The notes under the pieces are model-generated. The model ran no database searches, had not been told where the DNA came from, and saw only the letters and a list, made by a program, of their open reading frames with translations. Both the position numbers and the translations under genes were made by a program. 64,000 nt of DNA from Protopterus annectens (Eukaryota > Chordata > Ceratodontiformes > Protopteridae). Below are positions 11,522 through 22,766 of the stretch, one piece after another (positions within the stretch are counted from its first letter, which is position 1; each line of letters begins with the position of its first letter). The DNA is taken from assembly GCF_019279795.1 (NCBI RefSeq), contig NC_056731.1, positions 859,894,999 to 859,958,998 of the forward strand, read 5' to 3'.

Positions 11522-12968
11522 GAAAGGGATGATGATAAAATGGGGAAAGCTCAAGAAACAAGGAGAGACTGGGATTTTGGATGCAGGCCTTTAGAGAGAA
11601 TAACAATAATCATACAGAATATTATATCTGTAAAGTAACAGAAAGTATCCTAAGAACTAAGCCAACATGGGAATGGAGAAATTAGATTCTGCTTATAGGG
11701 ATGACTGCAATTAGGGATACAGAGAATGGGCAAGAGGGGGCTGAAATTTATTGGATACAACTGGCAAAGGAAGCAAGGTATTGGGAGCAAATAACTAGAG
11801 AGGGAAAGATGATAGAATGGGAAGACGCTGATAATTTATTTGGACTGCAGATTAGAGATTGCCTTCCCTATCATGGATTGATATCAGAGTACTGGCAAAG
11901 AGAAAGAAGTATGGGGTCCTAAAAGAAAGACCAGCACTGGTAGAGGTTTTAGTAGAATCTAGAACAGAAGCTGCCATTAAAAAAGGAGTAATTAGTAGAA
12001 CATATAAAATATTGCATGATAACTGTAAGAGTCAATCAGAGGACTTTAGAAAGGTTTGAGAAGATACATTGGATAAACAATTCACAAAAAACAGTGGGAG
12101 GATATGTGTGTGTCTCCCAAATATGTAGCAAAATCTAGAAGATTTAAGATTTGTGCTTGGAAATGTTTACAAAGATATTTTATGCCCCAAGTAGACTCCA
12201 GAGAATTTACCTCAGGTAGACAGCAAATGTCGGAGGATTGATGGGGAATAAAGATGTAATTGGGAACATCCCTGCAGGATGAACTGCTCAGTGGGCAGAT
12301 TGGTGTGATGAGGGAGGTGAATTTTCTGAGCTATGATACATAATTGGAATTGCCTAGACATGGTAAGGTCTTGCTAAGTCTAATTATGGTGGCTGCTGAA
12401 AAAGCAATTACTAGAGAATGGAAATTGAAATCCAAACCAACTATACTAGAAGTAGTGAATATAGTAACAACTGGAACTGAGATCTTTAGAAAAGGGTAGG
12501 AGCAAACTACATAGGAAAAATGGGAATTGTGGGATCAATACATGCAGGGCAGAAATGAGGTTTAAAAGAAGGCAGGATCTAAATGAACTATGTAATGTGT
12601 GACTGAAAATGGGTAGATTATAAGTGATGTATAATGTTTGCAGTTGAGAGTGTGTCAGCATGGTTAGTGATGTAAAATGCTTGCAACTGGGAATGTATTG
12701 GTGTAGATTGTTTTCATTTATATAAATGTATGATTGTGTATTTCATAAGTGATGGTTTAATAAAGAGGTTTCTTGTTACAAAAAAGGGGGCAGGAATTGA
12801 ATAACCTATATAATGTTGCTTAGGTTATATGATACATTGCAATATATGTGAATTATAATAATGTTTGTAAATGTGAACTTGTTAATTTAGTTTGATTGCT
12901 TTTATGTAAATGTAAATTTCCTTATGTCACAAGTGATAGTTCAATAAAGATGTTTGAAATAAAAAAGA
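11522..12968 (+). mobile_element. 5'-truncated L1, plus strand, nested in the minus-strand L1
   Basis: A 1.45-kb L1 3' end. It encodes the ORF2 C-terminus in broken frames (11700-12500: ENGQEGAEIYWIQLAKE, KSQSEDFRKV, then LLSLIMVAAEKAITREWKLK). A 3' UTR follows with two polyadenylation-like signals, AATAAAG at 12760 and AATAAAG at 12944, and an A-rich end. Perfect 16-bp duplications flank it, so the boundaries are well fixed. It inserted into the older L1 in the opposite orientation. Confidence 0.85.
12555..12968 (+). repeat. Duplicated 3' UTR of the nested L1
   Basis: Two related blocks in tandem, about 12555-12785 and 12786-12968. Each runs from GGCAGGA through TATAATGTTTG to AAGTGATxGTTxAATAAAG. 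The second block matches the single 3' UTR seen at 48380-48438 plus 51668-51783. Confidence 0.6.
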
Positions 12969-12984
12969 GAACATTTATTTGCTA
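12969..12984 (+). repeat. Target-site duplication, right copy
   Basis: GAACATTTATTTGCTA, identical to 11506-11521. Confidence 0.85.
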
Positions 12985-13689
12985 AAGAAAAACGTTTTAT
13001 TGCATTCAGTATTCTCTTATTTACTTGCTTACACAAAAATTGTTATTAGATTAAGTCAAGGGCCTTAATCCAAGCATTTACCTATGCAAAAGTAAGAGAA
13101 AAAATATCAAGTCGACATATATTATAATCTTTACACTTTTACACCCTATCCCCCATCTCAACAGCCTGAGATTACAATATATTAACTTAAACATGCTTTT
13201 GTCCAGCCTTTCTTCTGTTTTTTTTACATTTTAATGCCTCCATTTCTTAAAAATAAAAAGAAGAAAAAAGGCATTTGCATATATCCTTATCACATACAAT
13301 AACTGAATATGCTTTACCATGTAACATGCAATTTGTATCATGAAATAATTTTTACAAATACTGTTAAGAACAAAAATGGTTTTAATTACAGTTACCTTTT
13401 CCCCCTTTCCTTTTAGTGTCCTTTCAAACATTAATAATATGAAGTGGGGTATAGATTTTTCATTCTCCTACAAGTTTAACATAGCCAACAACAATCCATT
13501 CTTTCCACTTTTTATTATAAATCCTTATGTCACACTTGTGATTGATGCTTTATATTCTCACATTTATTCACTAATTTCAGTGTTGCTAGTCTTCCTCCTG
13601 TTCTTCTTCATCTCTCATCCCCAGTCCAGGGTACTCCTTATTCTTCTAGTCAATGCCTGTGCCTTTTTCTGTCTCTCAAGCATTTTCCT

Positions 13690-14312
13690 TTGGAACACAT
13701 GAAAAGGTTTCACTGGCAAAGTCTTTGTATGAGATTTATTATCAGAATAATGAGATGCAGCATCCTCTACTTTTGTATTTTCTATGTGGCCTGTTCTGCA
13801 TCAACAATGACTTGATCCTCTAGAAAAAATATTTTGAGGAAAGCTGGATACAGCAGCTGGAACCTCACACCTGCCTCTCAATAGTCTCTGATTGCTGGGA
13901 TAAATTTGCTTATCTTCTGCCTTGTGTACAGTGAATGATCATTTTCCACAAACACTCTACTGTCTCCAAATTTTAATACTTTATCCTTCTGCCACAGTTT
14001 TGGAACACAGGAAAAGATTTCACTGGCAAGGTCTTTGTATGAGCTTTATTATCAGAAGAATGAGAAGCAGAGTCCCCCACTTTTGTATTTCCTAGTTGGC
14101 CTGTTCTGCATCAACAATGAGTTTGATCCTCCAGGAAAAAATGTTTTGGGGAGAGCTGGATACAGCAGCTTGAATCTCATACCTGCTTCTCAACATTCTC
14201 TGATTGCTGGGATAAATTTGTTTCTCCTCTGCTTAGTATACAGTGAATAATCGTTTTCCACAAATATTCTTTTGTCTCCAATGTTTATTACTTTGCTCAT
14301 CTGCCACAGTTT
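13690..14312. repeat. 309-bp tandem duplication inside L1 ORF1
   Basis: Unit 1 is 13690-13998 and unit 2 is 13999-14312. Both start TTGGAACACA and contain TGGCCTGTTCTGCATCAACA, and both end TCTGCCACAGTTTTG. They differ at many positions, so the duplication is old. Confidence 0.8.
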
Positions 14313-14900
14313 TGTCAGGTTCAACTCTTTCTGCTTGTATGATTAGATCTTTACTAATACAGGTCTTAGCTGCTTTCTCATGGCCAGGTTTGGAGCATAC
14401 ACACGGTGTGCCCTTTCAGTTAGTGAATGCTGCTGTGGAATACCAGTCCGGTTGCTTTTCTATGCTTTTATACAATTAATCCAGTCTGTTCCTTCCAGTT
14501 TCTCTGGTACAGCAGAAAATCTTTGGTTTTCCCAGCATGCTCTTTCCTCTACCATTTTTTGAAACAGCTCTTCTTGAGCAGTCTTTTACTCAGCCAGTCT
14601 TTTCTTCATTTCAGCCTCAGATTTTTACAGTTTTATTGGCTCATTTGAATAGCTGTTTAAGGCTTCTTACCTTTATCCAGCCTTTTGTTATTTGAGCTGA
14701 TATACTCCATCAATATTTTGCTTATTTTCATCAGCTCTGAGCACATTTGATTTATTTTTTCCTCTAGATTACTGGAAGACATGGCTTGCCCAGAGCTGGA
14801 GTTTGAACTGCTTTTTGCTGAATGACTGCAGTATTCACCCTAGTCATTTTTTCATCACCAAGTCTGTTTTCTTTCATGCTGTCTGTTTCTTCTTTGCTGA
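13690..14900 (-). pseudogene. L1 ORF1 relic with a duplicated C-terminal part
   Basis: ORF1 of L1 is an RNA-binding protein needed to package the element RNA. The minus-strand translation in several frames gives a Glu/Lys-rich N-terminal part (14900-14700). The C-terminal motif ENDYSLYTKQRRNKFIPAI, followed by a FKLLYPAL segment, matches the ORF1 C-terminal domain. The region homologous to 14400-14650 recurs in plus orientation at 17230-17455. A 309-bp segment encoding the C-terminal domain occurs twice in tandem (see 13690-14312). Many stops; inactive. Confidence 0.65.
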
Positions 14901-15044
14901 CATCCAGCAGTATACTTACTAGCTAGTAACTGAATTTACTAAAACTGTCAGAAGTACTGGCCCTTAATACTCATTTTCTCTTTACACATCGGTAGAGGTG
15001 AAATTAAGGTGCTGATTAGTGTGCAGCCATCTTGGAAGTCACCC

Positions 15045-16884
15045 CAAAAATGCAGACTTGAGCGAGACAGACATTCTCTAAAAAGAGCTATTTACAAAAT
15101 ATCTAACCATAAACCATGTTAAATACTCCATTGAAAATGTTAGCATATTTCTTTGCACAAAATAAATTACTTTAATAAAGTGCATGTGATGTGCCTGACA
15201 AATGCTTAGCTATACCCATATTTACAGAATGTTGCACAGGTTTTGTGAGTAATATTTCAAGACATCCAGTAAAAGTTGTATGGGTAAAAGACCATTTACT
15301 ACAAGATATATGTTGTACCATTAAGAAGACTGGTTTTAAAGTTCTTTGTGTTACTTCCAAAACCAGGAGTAAGGTTTCTGCCTGTAGGTTTTATGACTCA
15401 GTTGTCTATATAAGTTTAGATGAAATGGAAACTGAAATTCATACCTTGAAAGTCACTGAACTGTTTTTTTCCCCCCCAAAGTGGTGCAGGTTAGCCATTC
15501 TGTTGCTTCTTCACCCTGGTTAATATTAACACTGTCCTCACCATTTCTGTTTTATGCTGTTGATTTCCATATTTTACAGTCCATTAATAATTAGTTAATT
15601 CATTTTAGGAATGTAATCAGGAAACTGCAGTTGAACAGAACCTTTTTTCATTGTTGACCAAGGAAAAACATTTCTAAGAGTAACATAAAAAATACAGTGA
15701 TAATAATTTTTTCAATGTCATTTTTGCCCCTCTGTCTGCTAGTCATCAAGGCCCCTGTGATGATGAGTGGTATTGACAGCTATGCCAAGAGAAGGAGGGA
15801 ATTGGATGTGTAACATATGCCAGCATAACTAGCTGGAGTTTTGTAAAGAATTATATATCATTTGTGTATCAAACTGATTTGTACAAGTGTTTGCATTGAA
15901 AATGTATTTCTAAGGCTGCTTGTGTTAAAAATGTACCAACATTGTGTCCTGCTGGACAGAGAAGAAATACGCTTGTGTGTCAGACTGTATTGTAACTGTT
16001 GAAATGAATATATTGTAACAGAGGATACTGGAAGAGAAGAGGTTAATCTCAGTCCAGCTAACTTTGATACATAGTCTGAAATTAAATTACTTGATTTAGG
16101 CCATAAATGCATCTTACAGCTCTGACTGTAGCCAGAGACAAAATGTCTATGAAAATCAGGACTAGGAATTCTACTGTTTTGTCCTAAGAGGTGAACTAAT
16201 TGCTACCCTGGAAGGGTGAACGTTTTTGAAATGGTTTTATAGCTTCCAGATGCTATAACGCATCTTAGCAAAACTCTGCAAGTGTGTATGGTAGCACGTA
16301 TGTCCAAGATTCTGGCTCAGGTTCTAGTAAAGGAGGTAGTGTGGGAATCAAGATTCAGATGACCAGATATATGTGATGTCATTCGGTAATCCAGCACGGA
16401 AATGATGCTTTAATACTAGATAAGACAGAAATCACAAGGCAGTCTGTTTGTGAAACCTGACAAAGAAGGACCACTCATCCACGTCATCTTGCCTTGCTCT
16501 AGTAAGTGAACTAGAGGACAGTAATTCTTTACATCAGTCAGGAAAATATAGTGGGATCAGTTAAGTATTGTTTTTCTGCATCTGTGTGAACCTTTCCATC
16601 TGTGCTATTTTTAATATTTACTGTAAATTAAACTCTGGTGTTTATTGTAAATTGATATGTAGTATTTTCATTTTTTTTATTATTTATTATTAAATATATT
16701 TAAACTTTTCATTGTGGCTGGTCTTTTAGAGAATATTTTACCCTTTGAGAGTACTTATATTTATTTGGTGACACTGTGGCCACTCTGAAAGCCTTGCTGC
16801 ATTGGTCAAACACTACCATTTGTATTAATATTAATTTTACTAAGTGTAATTGGATACCGTGGTAAGAGCCTTATAGTAACTGGC
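15045..16884. other. Unassigned non-coding stretch
   Basis: AT-rich sequence between the 5' end of the minus-strand L1 and a solo LTR. Short open frames on both strands carry no recognisable motif. Confidence 0.5.
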
Positions 16885-17200
16885 TTTGGAGTGTTCTGGT
16901 GGCAGTGTCAGCCTTTCCCAGGGACACAGAGCACTGGTTTCACAGAAAGGGTGGTGGAGAACTTGGCTTGGAGCACTCGGCTGAGGACTCAACTCTATAT
17001 CTGTGTCAGTGGGGAGTCTTATTTGGGGCCTGGAGAGAGTAAGGGAAACCCAGCCTGAGGACTGTGTGTGTTCCCTGTGTGCTCTTAAGGGAAATTGTGC
17101 TTGGTGCAGAGAGCTGTGTCTGGAAATACTGTGTGAAATTCTCTTACTGGTGTCAGTGGTTTGAGGCTCCTTGATTACTGACCCAAAGGAGGACTAGCTA
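16885..17200 (+). mobile_element. Solo LTR fragment
   Basis: Matches the LTRs at 54207-54640 (minus) and 56521-56792 (plus). Shared landmarks are GAACTTGGCTTGGAGCACTC, GCTGAGGACTCAAC, GCTCTTAAGGGAAATTGTGC and TTGGTGCAGAGAGC. The end is GGTGTCAGTGGTTTGAGGCTCC followed by ATTACTGACCCAAAGGAGGA, where the other copies read TGGCCCAGAG. The terminal CACA is not intact and no internal region is attached. Confidence 0.65.
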
Positions 17201-17229
17201 TTCAGATGAACTGACAAAACTGTACAAAA

Positions 17230-17455
17230 TCAGAGGATACAATGAAGAAAAAGATGGTGGAGTATGAGGCTTCTCAAGAAGAGTTGTTTCAAAATATGAT
17301 AGAGATAGAAGACAGAGCAGGCAGAGAAGACCTGAGATTTTCTGTTATACCACAGGAACTGGAAAGAATAGTCTGTATTAATGTTATAAAAGCACAAATA
17401 AACAACTGTACTAGTATTCCACAACAGAATTTGTTAATTGAAAAGGCACAGTGAG
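17230..17455 (+). pseudogene. L1 ORF1 fragment
   Basis: An open stretch of about 70 codons encodes EIEDRAGREDLRFSVIPQEL, the start of the RNA-recognition-like domain of L1 ORF1 (family pattern: E-x-R-x-R-x-x-N/D-L-R-x-x-G-I-P-E). A Lys/Glu-rich stretch typical of the upstream coiled coil precedes it. Homologous to 14400-14650 in reverse orientation. Both ends are truncated. Confidence 0.6.
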
Positions 17456-19030
17456 TGCTAAGAGTATATTGCGATATACAGCAGTATCTTTGAGGCAGAA
17501 GCCTGTGAGATACCCACTGTGTCCCAGGGTTGTCTCTGGAAAGGTCCGTCTGGCAAGCATAGAGAGGGCTTTACGTACCTTGGTATCCACAGGTATAGGA
17601 AGGCCATGCAGCCCCCCATTTCCTGTCATACAAGCTCACCAAACCCTCATTGTATACCTGTGTCCAGTGTACACCTGCCCATTAATTCCTGTTCAGCAAA
17701 ATTCAGGTGAGTTTTTCATTGCCTTTACTTTATTCTCCTAGGCCAATGCATGACACTTGTTTTACTCCATGTTTCAGCACAACTGAAACATAATCTTTGT
17801 AGATTGCAAAGTAGATAAAAAAGACTAGAATTCACTTTTTATAACCCATCTGCACACAGTGCAGGCAGACATCAAAAAGCAACTATGAATCACAAAAGTT
17901 GCAGATTTCATATATTTCTCATTTACATATTTCTATTCCCTTAATTGCGTAAAACTTTCTTAACCATTTTCTAACTGTTCCATTTTGATACAACTTGTGT
18001 CAATGAACTGGGCTTCAGCTGTACTTGTATATGATCTGAGCACATATCCCCTAACTTAGAGGTCATCATCACTGAGAGTTGCTTAAAAAAACTTTGTTAA
18101 AGCTCTTTGCCAATGTTCTTAAATATACCTTAGCCCTGTAGCACGTAGTGCATAAACTCCCGAACAGCATTTCCTCCATCAAGAAACATTCTAGTCATTG
18201 CATTCATATGTAAACTTAGTTTTAAAATTTGCAGTTTCCTTTCACTGACATTTCTGAGGAAAAACAAGAACTTTAACCTCAGTGATGTAGGCATAGGCAA
18301 AGCATCTGTTGTGCCATAGACTTTAATGAGCACTCCACGGTGCATTCGTGAATGATGGCAGAACATGTACTGACTGTATTCACTTCAGTACAGTTGATAA
18401 AGAGGAGGGGTTAACAACCTAGATGGGCATTAGGACCCAGGGAAAAGGCAGCTCAGTTTAAAAAAAGAAAATTCTGAAAAAATCTCACTCACTTCACAAA
18501 ATGCTTTGATTGAGACTGCAAATCAATTTGCAGCCCTTCAGGCATTTGCATGCTTTCTGTTTCACCCCTGTCAATTACAGGGTGATAAGCGGTCACAAGA
18601 AAGTTACAAGAAATTCATTTGACTTTCTGATTCTTTGATGTGGCTTTCCCTTACCTTATGGGGTTACATGCAGTTGATAGGTTGTCATTGCTGACACTAG
18701 GAGATGGGCTTGTAGTGTGATGAGATTTGTTTTGTACACTTTTAAATAATGTTGCAACTGTCTTCATCTGGTTCTTCTGCAGAAGGCTGACAATTTAGTA
18801 GCGGATTTGGGCAGGATTCACTTTCAGTCCTTTACTCCCTTGTACTAGCAAGTCATGACTCTTTTGGAAATCTAGCTACCAGACAAACTTTTTCCCCAAG
18901 TGTACTGTTGCAGATCAGAGCTAGGTTATACTTCTGAATAGAAGTAGGCATTTTCATGCATTAAATATTATGGAATGGATGTTAATTTACTACTGCTTAA
19001 TCAAACTGAATGCTGTGCTAGATCTGTTTC
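17456..19030. other. Unassigned non-coding stretch
   Basis: No transposon terminus or domain recognised. A 78-codon minus-strand frame at 18130-18366 has no family I can name and is not called as a gene. Confidence 0.45.
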
Positions 19031-19032
19031 AG

Positions 19033-19300
19033 CCATGCCTCTGAAGTCTCTAAATTTTTCAAAATGTTCAGATTTTTGCCTCATGTTTTGGTCTGTTATT
19101 CACAAAGTATGTTTTTTTTTTCTGGCAAATCATTCAGAATTGCATTTATTTATGGCAGATATTTGAGTTTCAGACTTCCTATCCTACAGAAAAAGCATGC
19201 TAAAGCAGAACCTGTTATTCTAGCAACATTTAAAATCTGTCCCTGTTTGACTCCTTGTCCCCTTATTATTTTTGTTTTTGTCCAGAATTCTTGAGGGAAG
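19033..19300. mobile_element. MITE-like TIR element, copy 4 (reverse orientation)
   Basis: Reverse orientation relative to copy 1. Landmarks are GTTCAGATTTTTGCCTCATG, TTTTCTGGCAAATCATTCAG, GCATGCTAAAGCAGAACCTG and a TTGTCCAGAATTCTTGAGGG end. Degenerate at both termini. Confidence 0.6.
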
Positions 19301-19827
19301 AAGCTGAAATGTATTTTTATCAGAACTAAAATATAGCCTATTTTGACCATCATGATTAGCTGAACAAAGCTGATCTAATTTTCCAGTGGCTTGTGTGGTA
19401 TTTTTTGTTAGTAGTTCTTTTTATGAGAGTAGTGATTTGTAGGGTACACGTATGTGGTGAAGAAGTTAAGTTTCCCGAGACAGTGGGTTTCAAATTACAG
19501 GAATTTGATGTGGGTGTATCAAGTAAGAGATGAGCAAAGCATTATGTAACAAGTTTAATTGGAGCGCAGTGAATATACACCAAAACAAAAATCAGCGAAA
19601 GAGAAACTGCACAAGAAAAGTAACCAGTAATCCAAACAAACTGTGCAGTCCAGGTTACTAGTAAGGAATGTACTCTTCTTATGAAAAATACCAAGAAGTC
19701 ACACAGGGGACCAGAACAAGTAAAATATACTAAAACTTTAATAAGGCTGTGATAAAAATTCAGTCAAAACAAAAGTTGAAAACAGCATCTAATACAAATT
19801 GTAAACAAAATAAGAAACAAAGTTAAG

Positions 19828-19898
19828 CACTTTCGTCCCTCGACATTTCAAAGGGGACTTCATCAGAACTGCATGCAAATTACTTAATCCAGTTTAAA
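19828..19898 (-). ncRNA. Hammerhead-ribozyme-like sequence in the Penelope-like 3' region
   Basis: On the minus strand the order is AACTG, an 18-base loop, CAGTT (stem I), then CTGATGA (complement at 19860-19866), GTCCC and GGGAC as stem II, then GAAA (complement at 19831-19834). Hammerheads are documented in Penelope-like elements. Weak points: there is an extra A between CTGATGA and stem II, and stem III would have only one or two pairs. Activity is therefore uncertain. Confidence 0.45.
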
Positions 19899-20559
19899 TA
19901 ACATTGTTCACTTCGATTAATTCAGGTCTTAAAGGTACAGTGGTGACAAAAAGGAATATATGTTATACCACTAATCAAGCCCTTCTAACATGAGTAAATA
20001 CCTTAGTAAAATCATATATATTTGTACAAATTATTGAATAAAATCAATAAAAATGGATTAGAAAAGTAAAACAATACATATATCTGTTGTAAAATATCTA
20101 GAAATTCAAAGTGTGATGCAACTCTAATATGCTTAAAATCTTTTTGAGAGATGTGTCCATTCTTGAATGTTAGGTAACTGGGGGGAGGGGGGTGCAGAAA
20201 TAAATTGTGAATACAAAATTGAATTTGCTTCCTACACCCCTGGCTGGAATAACCATAAAATGTGTATTAGATAGTAAACAAAATATTAACTAAGACAAAA
20301 AATTTAAAACCAAAAGAAAACAACTCTATAATTTTGCTGCTCTTAGCTTAAGAACAGGGTGTATTGAAATATTGTCATTAATACTCAGAGCATGGGTGGC
20401 ATCCAGTTTTAGCTGGCAAAACTGTATTCTAAACGTGTCTCCCAAGAGCCTTCCCTTGGGTTTATGTCAAACAAATCTAAAATGCCAAAAGGAAACTTTT
20501 TAAAATTTGTACACTGTAATGAATATTTATATAAGGTGTCTGCTGCTAATATCATACAT

Positions 20560-20765
20560 GTATTCATAAATTCTTTTTCAGAGAACATGCTGTGTTTTCC
20601 CTACATAGAAGGCTGAACACGTGTCGCATTTAGCTAGGTATACAACCTGTTTAGAATTACATGTCCCCTTGCAAAACAAAACCTTGATCGACATGCTTTC
20701 GTCTAAAAGTAAACAGACATTAGTAAAAATATATGGGTGTTGTGGGCAAGCTCTACACCTCCTAG
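20560..20765 (-). pseudogene. GIY-YIG endonuclease region, Penelope-like copy 1
   Basis: The minus-strand translation shows CKGTCNSKQVVYLAKCDTC followed by AFYVGKTQ, which fits the GIY-YIG pattern (VVYL...YVGKT) after a Cys-rich linker with CRAC. In Penelope-like elements this domain nicks DNA for integration. A frame break follows the YVGKT block. The equivalent in copy 2 (23407-23192) keeps KWVVYIVKC but has lost the YVGKT block. Confidence 0.65.
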
Positions 20766-20905
20766 TCCCACCATTGTTTTTATAAATATCAGTGAAAATT
20801 GGAGGTCTCTCAAAAAACTGGCTTCAAATTTTTATCAATTTTATATAGAAAACTTAGTTCTTCCCCCCAATCTCTTAAAAACCTCTTCATTAGTCTTAAA
20901 ATATT

Positions 20906-22436
20906 CTAATTATTCCTGATTACTTTAGACACTAACCAAGAATCATTGTGGTATTTATGAGTAAATGCTCTGCACCACGAATGAGTGTTCTTGGCATTGT
21001 TTTTAGAAGTCTCACTATGAAAAGATGTGTTACTTAAAAGGAGGTTAAGCTTGTCCCATCTGTGTTGATTAACTTCAATTATAATCTTATTAATCAAAGG
21101 TCCCAGGTAACCTCTTTCCAAAAGCATCCTTCTCAAGTTGTCACATTCAGACACATATAAATCATCATCAGAAATGATACGGGCTAGTCCAATAAACTTT
21201 CCCTTAGCAATACCCACTTTTCTCTTGTATGGGTGATGATTAGAAAAATGCAGATATGACTTAGTGAAGGTGGGTTTTCTGTAGATAGTAGAGTAATAGT
21301 GGTCATCCTTTATACTGATTGTTGTATCCAAATAGTTAATGGATGACCTCATGAAAAAATAAGTACGTTTAAGGAAATCGGTAGTGCTGTTTAAATAGGC
21401 CATAAAGTCAACTAATTCATCACCATCCTTCCATAAAATGAAGATGCCATCCAAGTAAAGTAGATATAACACACAGTGTTGTGTGTAAATATCATTGTTT
21501 ATCACATAATTCAGCTCCCAGTTTTGCAAAACAAGGTTTGCATAAGTGGGGACACATGTTGTACCCATCACTACTTCATGCCCCTTTAAGTGCAATAAAT
21601 TATTGTCTAACACTAGGCCCATACATTTGATAAGTAATCTAATATCCAAGACAGTCAAAAAGTCATAATCTAAAAATGCCTCAGTAAAAAAAAAAATCCA
21701 TACCTGTTTCTTATGGGATACAAGTAAATATGTTGTGATATTTATAGTCAAAAAAACAAGTTCCCCACAAATTACTTCATCTTTAAATCTGCCCAAAAAA
21801 TCTCAAGAGTCCTTTAATAAATGTGCAGTGTAAGAAAAAACAGGTTTCCACTTTCTGTTACTAAAACTGCTAAGGGGTAAGTCTTGGAGTTCTGGGATGC
21901 CACTATAGGTCTCATTAGTGGATACCTGTAATTCTTTTGAACTTTAGGTATACCTAAAATGTTAGAAATAATAAGATCCATAATTCTTAAAATATTGAAC
22001 AATTCCTGAGAAGTAATTCCCTGTTAATATGAGTTTAGTAGCTGAATGCCAATCTTCTTACAAGCCACATTGATTTTGTTTTTAGAGACAAGGGAATATG
22101 TGTTAGCATCTTATAATAATATAAACCTCACAATGGTATAATTAATGGTATCAGAAATAAAAAAATAACAGTCCCTCTTCCCTTATTGGGCTTCATAATT
22201 TTAACAATTCCATCATAAGTGAGGTCATGTAAAATATTCCTCTCATTAATAGTAAAATTCACAGCAAGGTCTTTTGTTTTCTGTAACCTATAAAAATCAG
22301 CTTCACAGACTTTCTCAAAGGTCCGGACACAGGGATGTGTAGGAAGAACAAGGGTACTTTTCCTCCTAAGGCTAGTGGAAGAGTTAGTGTTAATGACATT
22401 CTGGTTATTGAAAGTGACTACAAAAGTGAGTTTCAT
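20906..22436 (-). pseudogene. Penelope-type reverse transcriptase relic, copy 1
   Basis: Three frame segments. 22436-22128 is the N-terminal part, with LTYDGIVKIMKPNKGRGTV. 22002-21814 has LGIPKVQKNYRYPLMRPIV, the family P-K-x-H-K...R-P-I block. 21796-20906 is a long open stretch of 296 codons with GTTCVPTYANLVLQNWE, then YLDGIFILWKDGDE, then YRKPTFTKSYLHFSNHHP and further C-terminal blocks. Penelope RTs normally read Y-x-D-D; here the second Asp is Gly, so catalysis should be lost. The stops between segments confirm a relic. Confidence 0.8.
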
Positions 22437-22552
22437 GGTAAAAATCTTTTAAGTTCTGTAAGCGTATCAACAAGTTCAAACCATTGCCAGGGAACAAAAT
22501 TAAATCTCCTTTCTAATAAAGAGAAGTGATCAACAGTAATGAAAAGTGTGTT

Positions 22553-22766
22553 ACAGGTGTGTATTGCTTAACGTCTTTCCGCACAACGTCCGACCGCATT
22601 TATGTCCATTCTGTGCTATGCTGATGTAAATGTAGTCAGACGTTATGCAGGAGGATGTTAAGTGAAGCACAATGTAAACTATACAGTGTTTGCTTAACGT
22701 CCTAGTTGCTTAACGTTCAGTGGGATAGACCCTATCTCAGACATTAAGTGACAGTTGCCTGTATAG
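22553..22766. mobile_element. Small TIR element (Tc1/mariner or Tigger-like MITE)
   Basis: Left end TACAGGTGTGTATTGCTTAA and right end (complement) TACAGGCAACTGTCACTTAA share TACAGG and the CTTAA block, then diverge. TA lies at both edges. CTTAACGTC recurs inside near 22690 and 22707. No coding capacity. It inserted within or beside Penelope-like sequence. The superfamily is a suggestion from the TA target and CAGG ends. Confidence 0.5.

Larger units (their letters stand above)
6960..15044 (-). mobile_element. Nearly full-length L1 LINE, minus strand, with nested insertions
   Basis: Read on the minus strand, it starts near 15044 with a GTGACTTCCAAGATGGCTGC leader typical of vertebrate L1. 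ORF1 (about 14900-13690), ORF2 (11042 down to about 7060) and a 3' UTR ending near 6960 follow. Two later insertions interrupt it: a plus-strand L1 at 11522-12968 and the palindrome array at about 7690-8410. The stretch 13000-13690 lies between ORF1 and the nested L1, has no clear domain and may be foreign. All frames are heavily broken. Confidence 0.75.
19540..22440 (-). mobile_element. Penelope-like element, copy 1
   Basis: Read on the minus strand: RT from about 22436 to 20906, a GIY-YIG endonuclease region at about 20760-20560, and a 3' non-coding part down to about 19540 that includes a hammerhead-like sequence (19828-19898). The combination of Penelope-type RT and GIY-YIG identifies the class (Neptune-like by domain content). 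Boundaries are estimates. Sequence 20190-21310 recurs in copy 2. Confidence 0.75.

Noticed and set aside
17451-17741. Open frames on both strands after the L1 ORF1 fragment
   Set aside because: No similarity to L1 ORF1 continuation or any other family that I can name.
18130-18366. 78-codon minus-strand frame
   Set aside because: No recognisable domain and no splice or promoter context; could be chance.
21160-21180. CTGATGA on the minus strand as a third hammerhead
   Set aside because: It lies in the Penelope-like RT coding region and has no following stem and GAAA.
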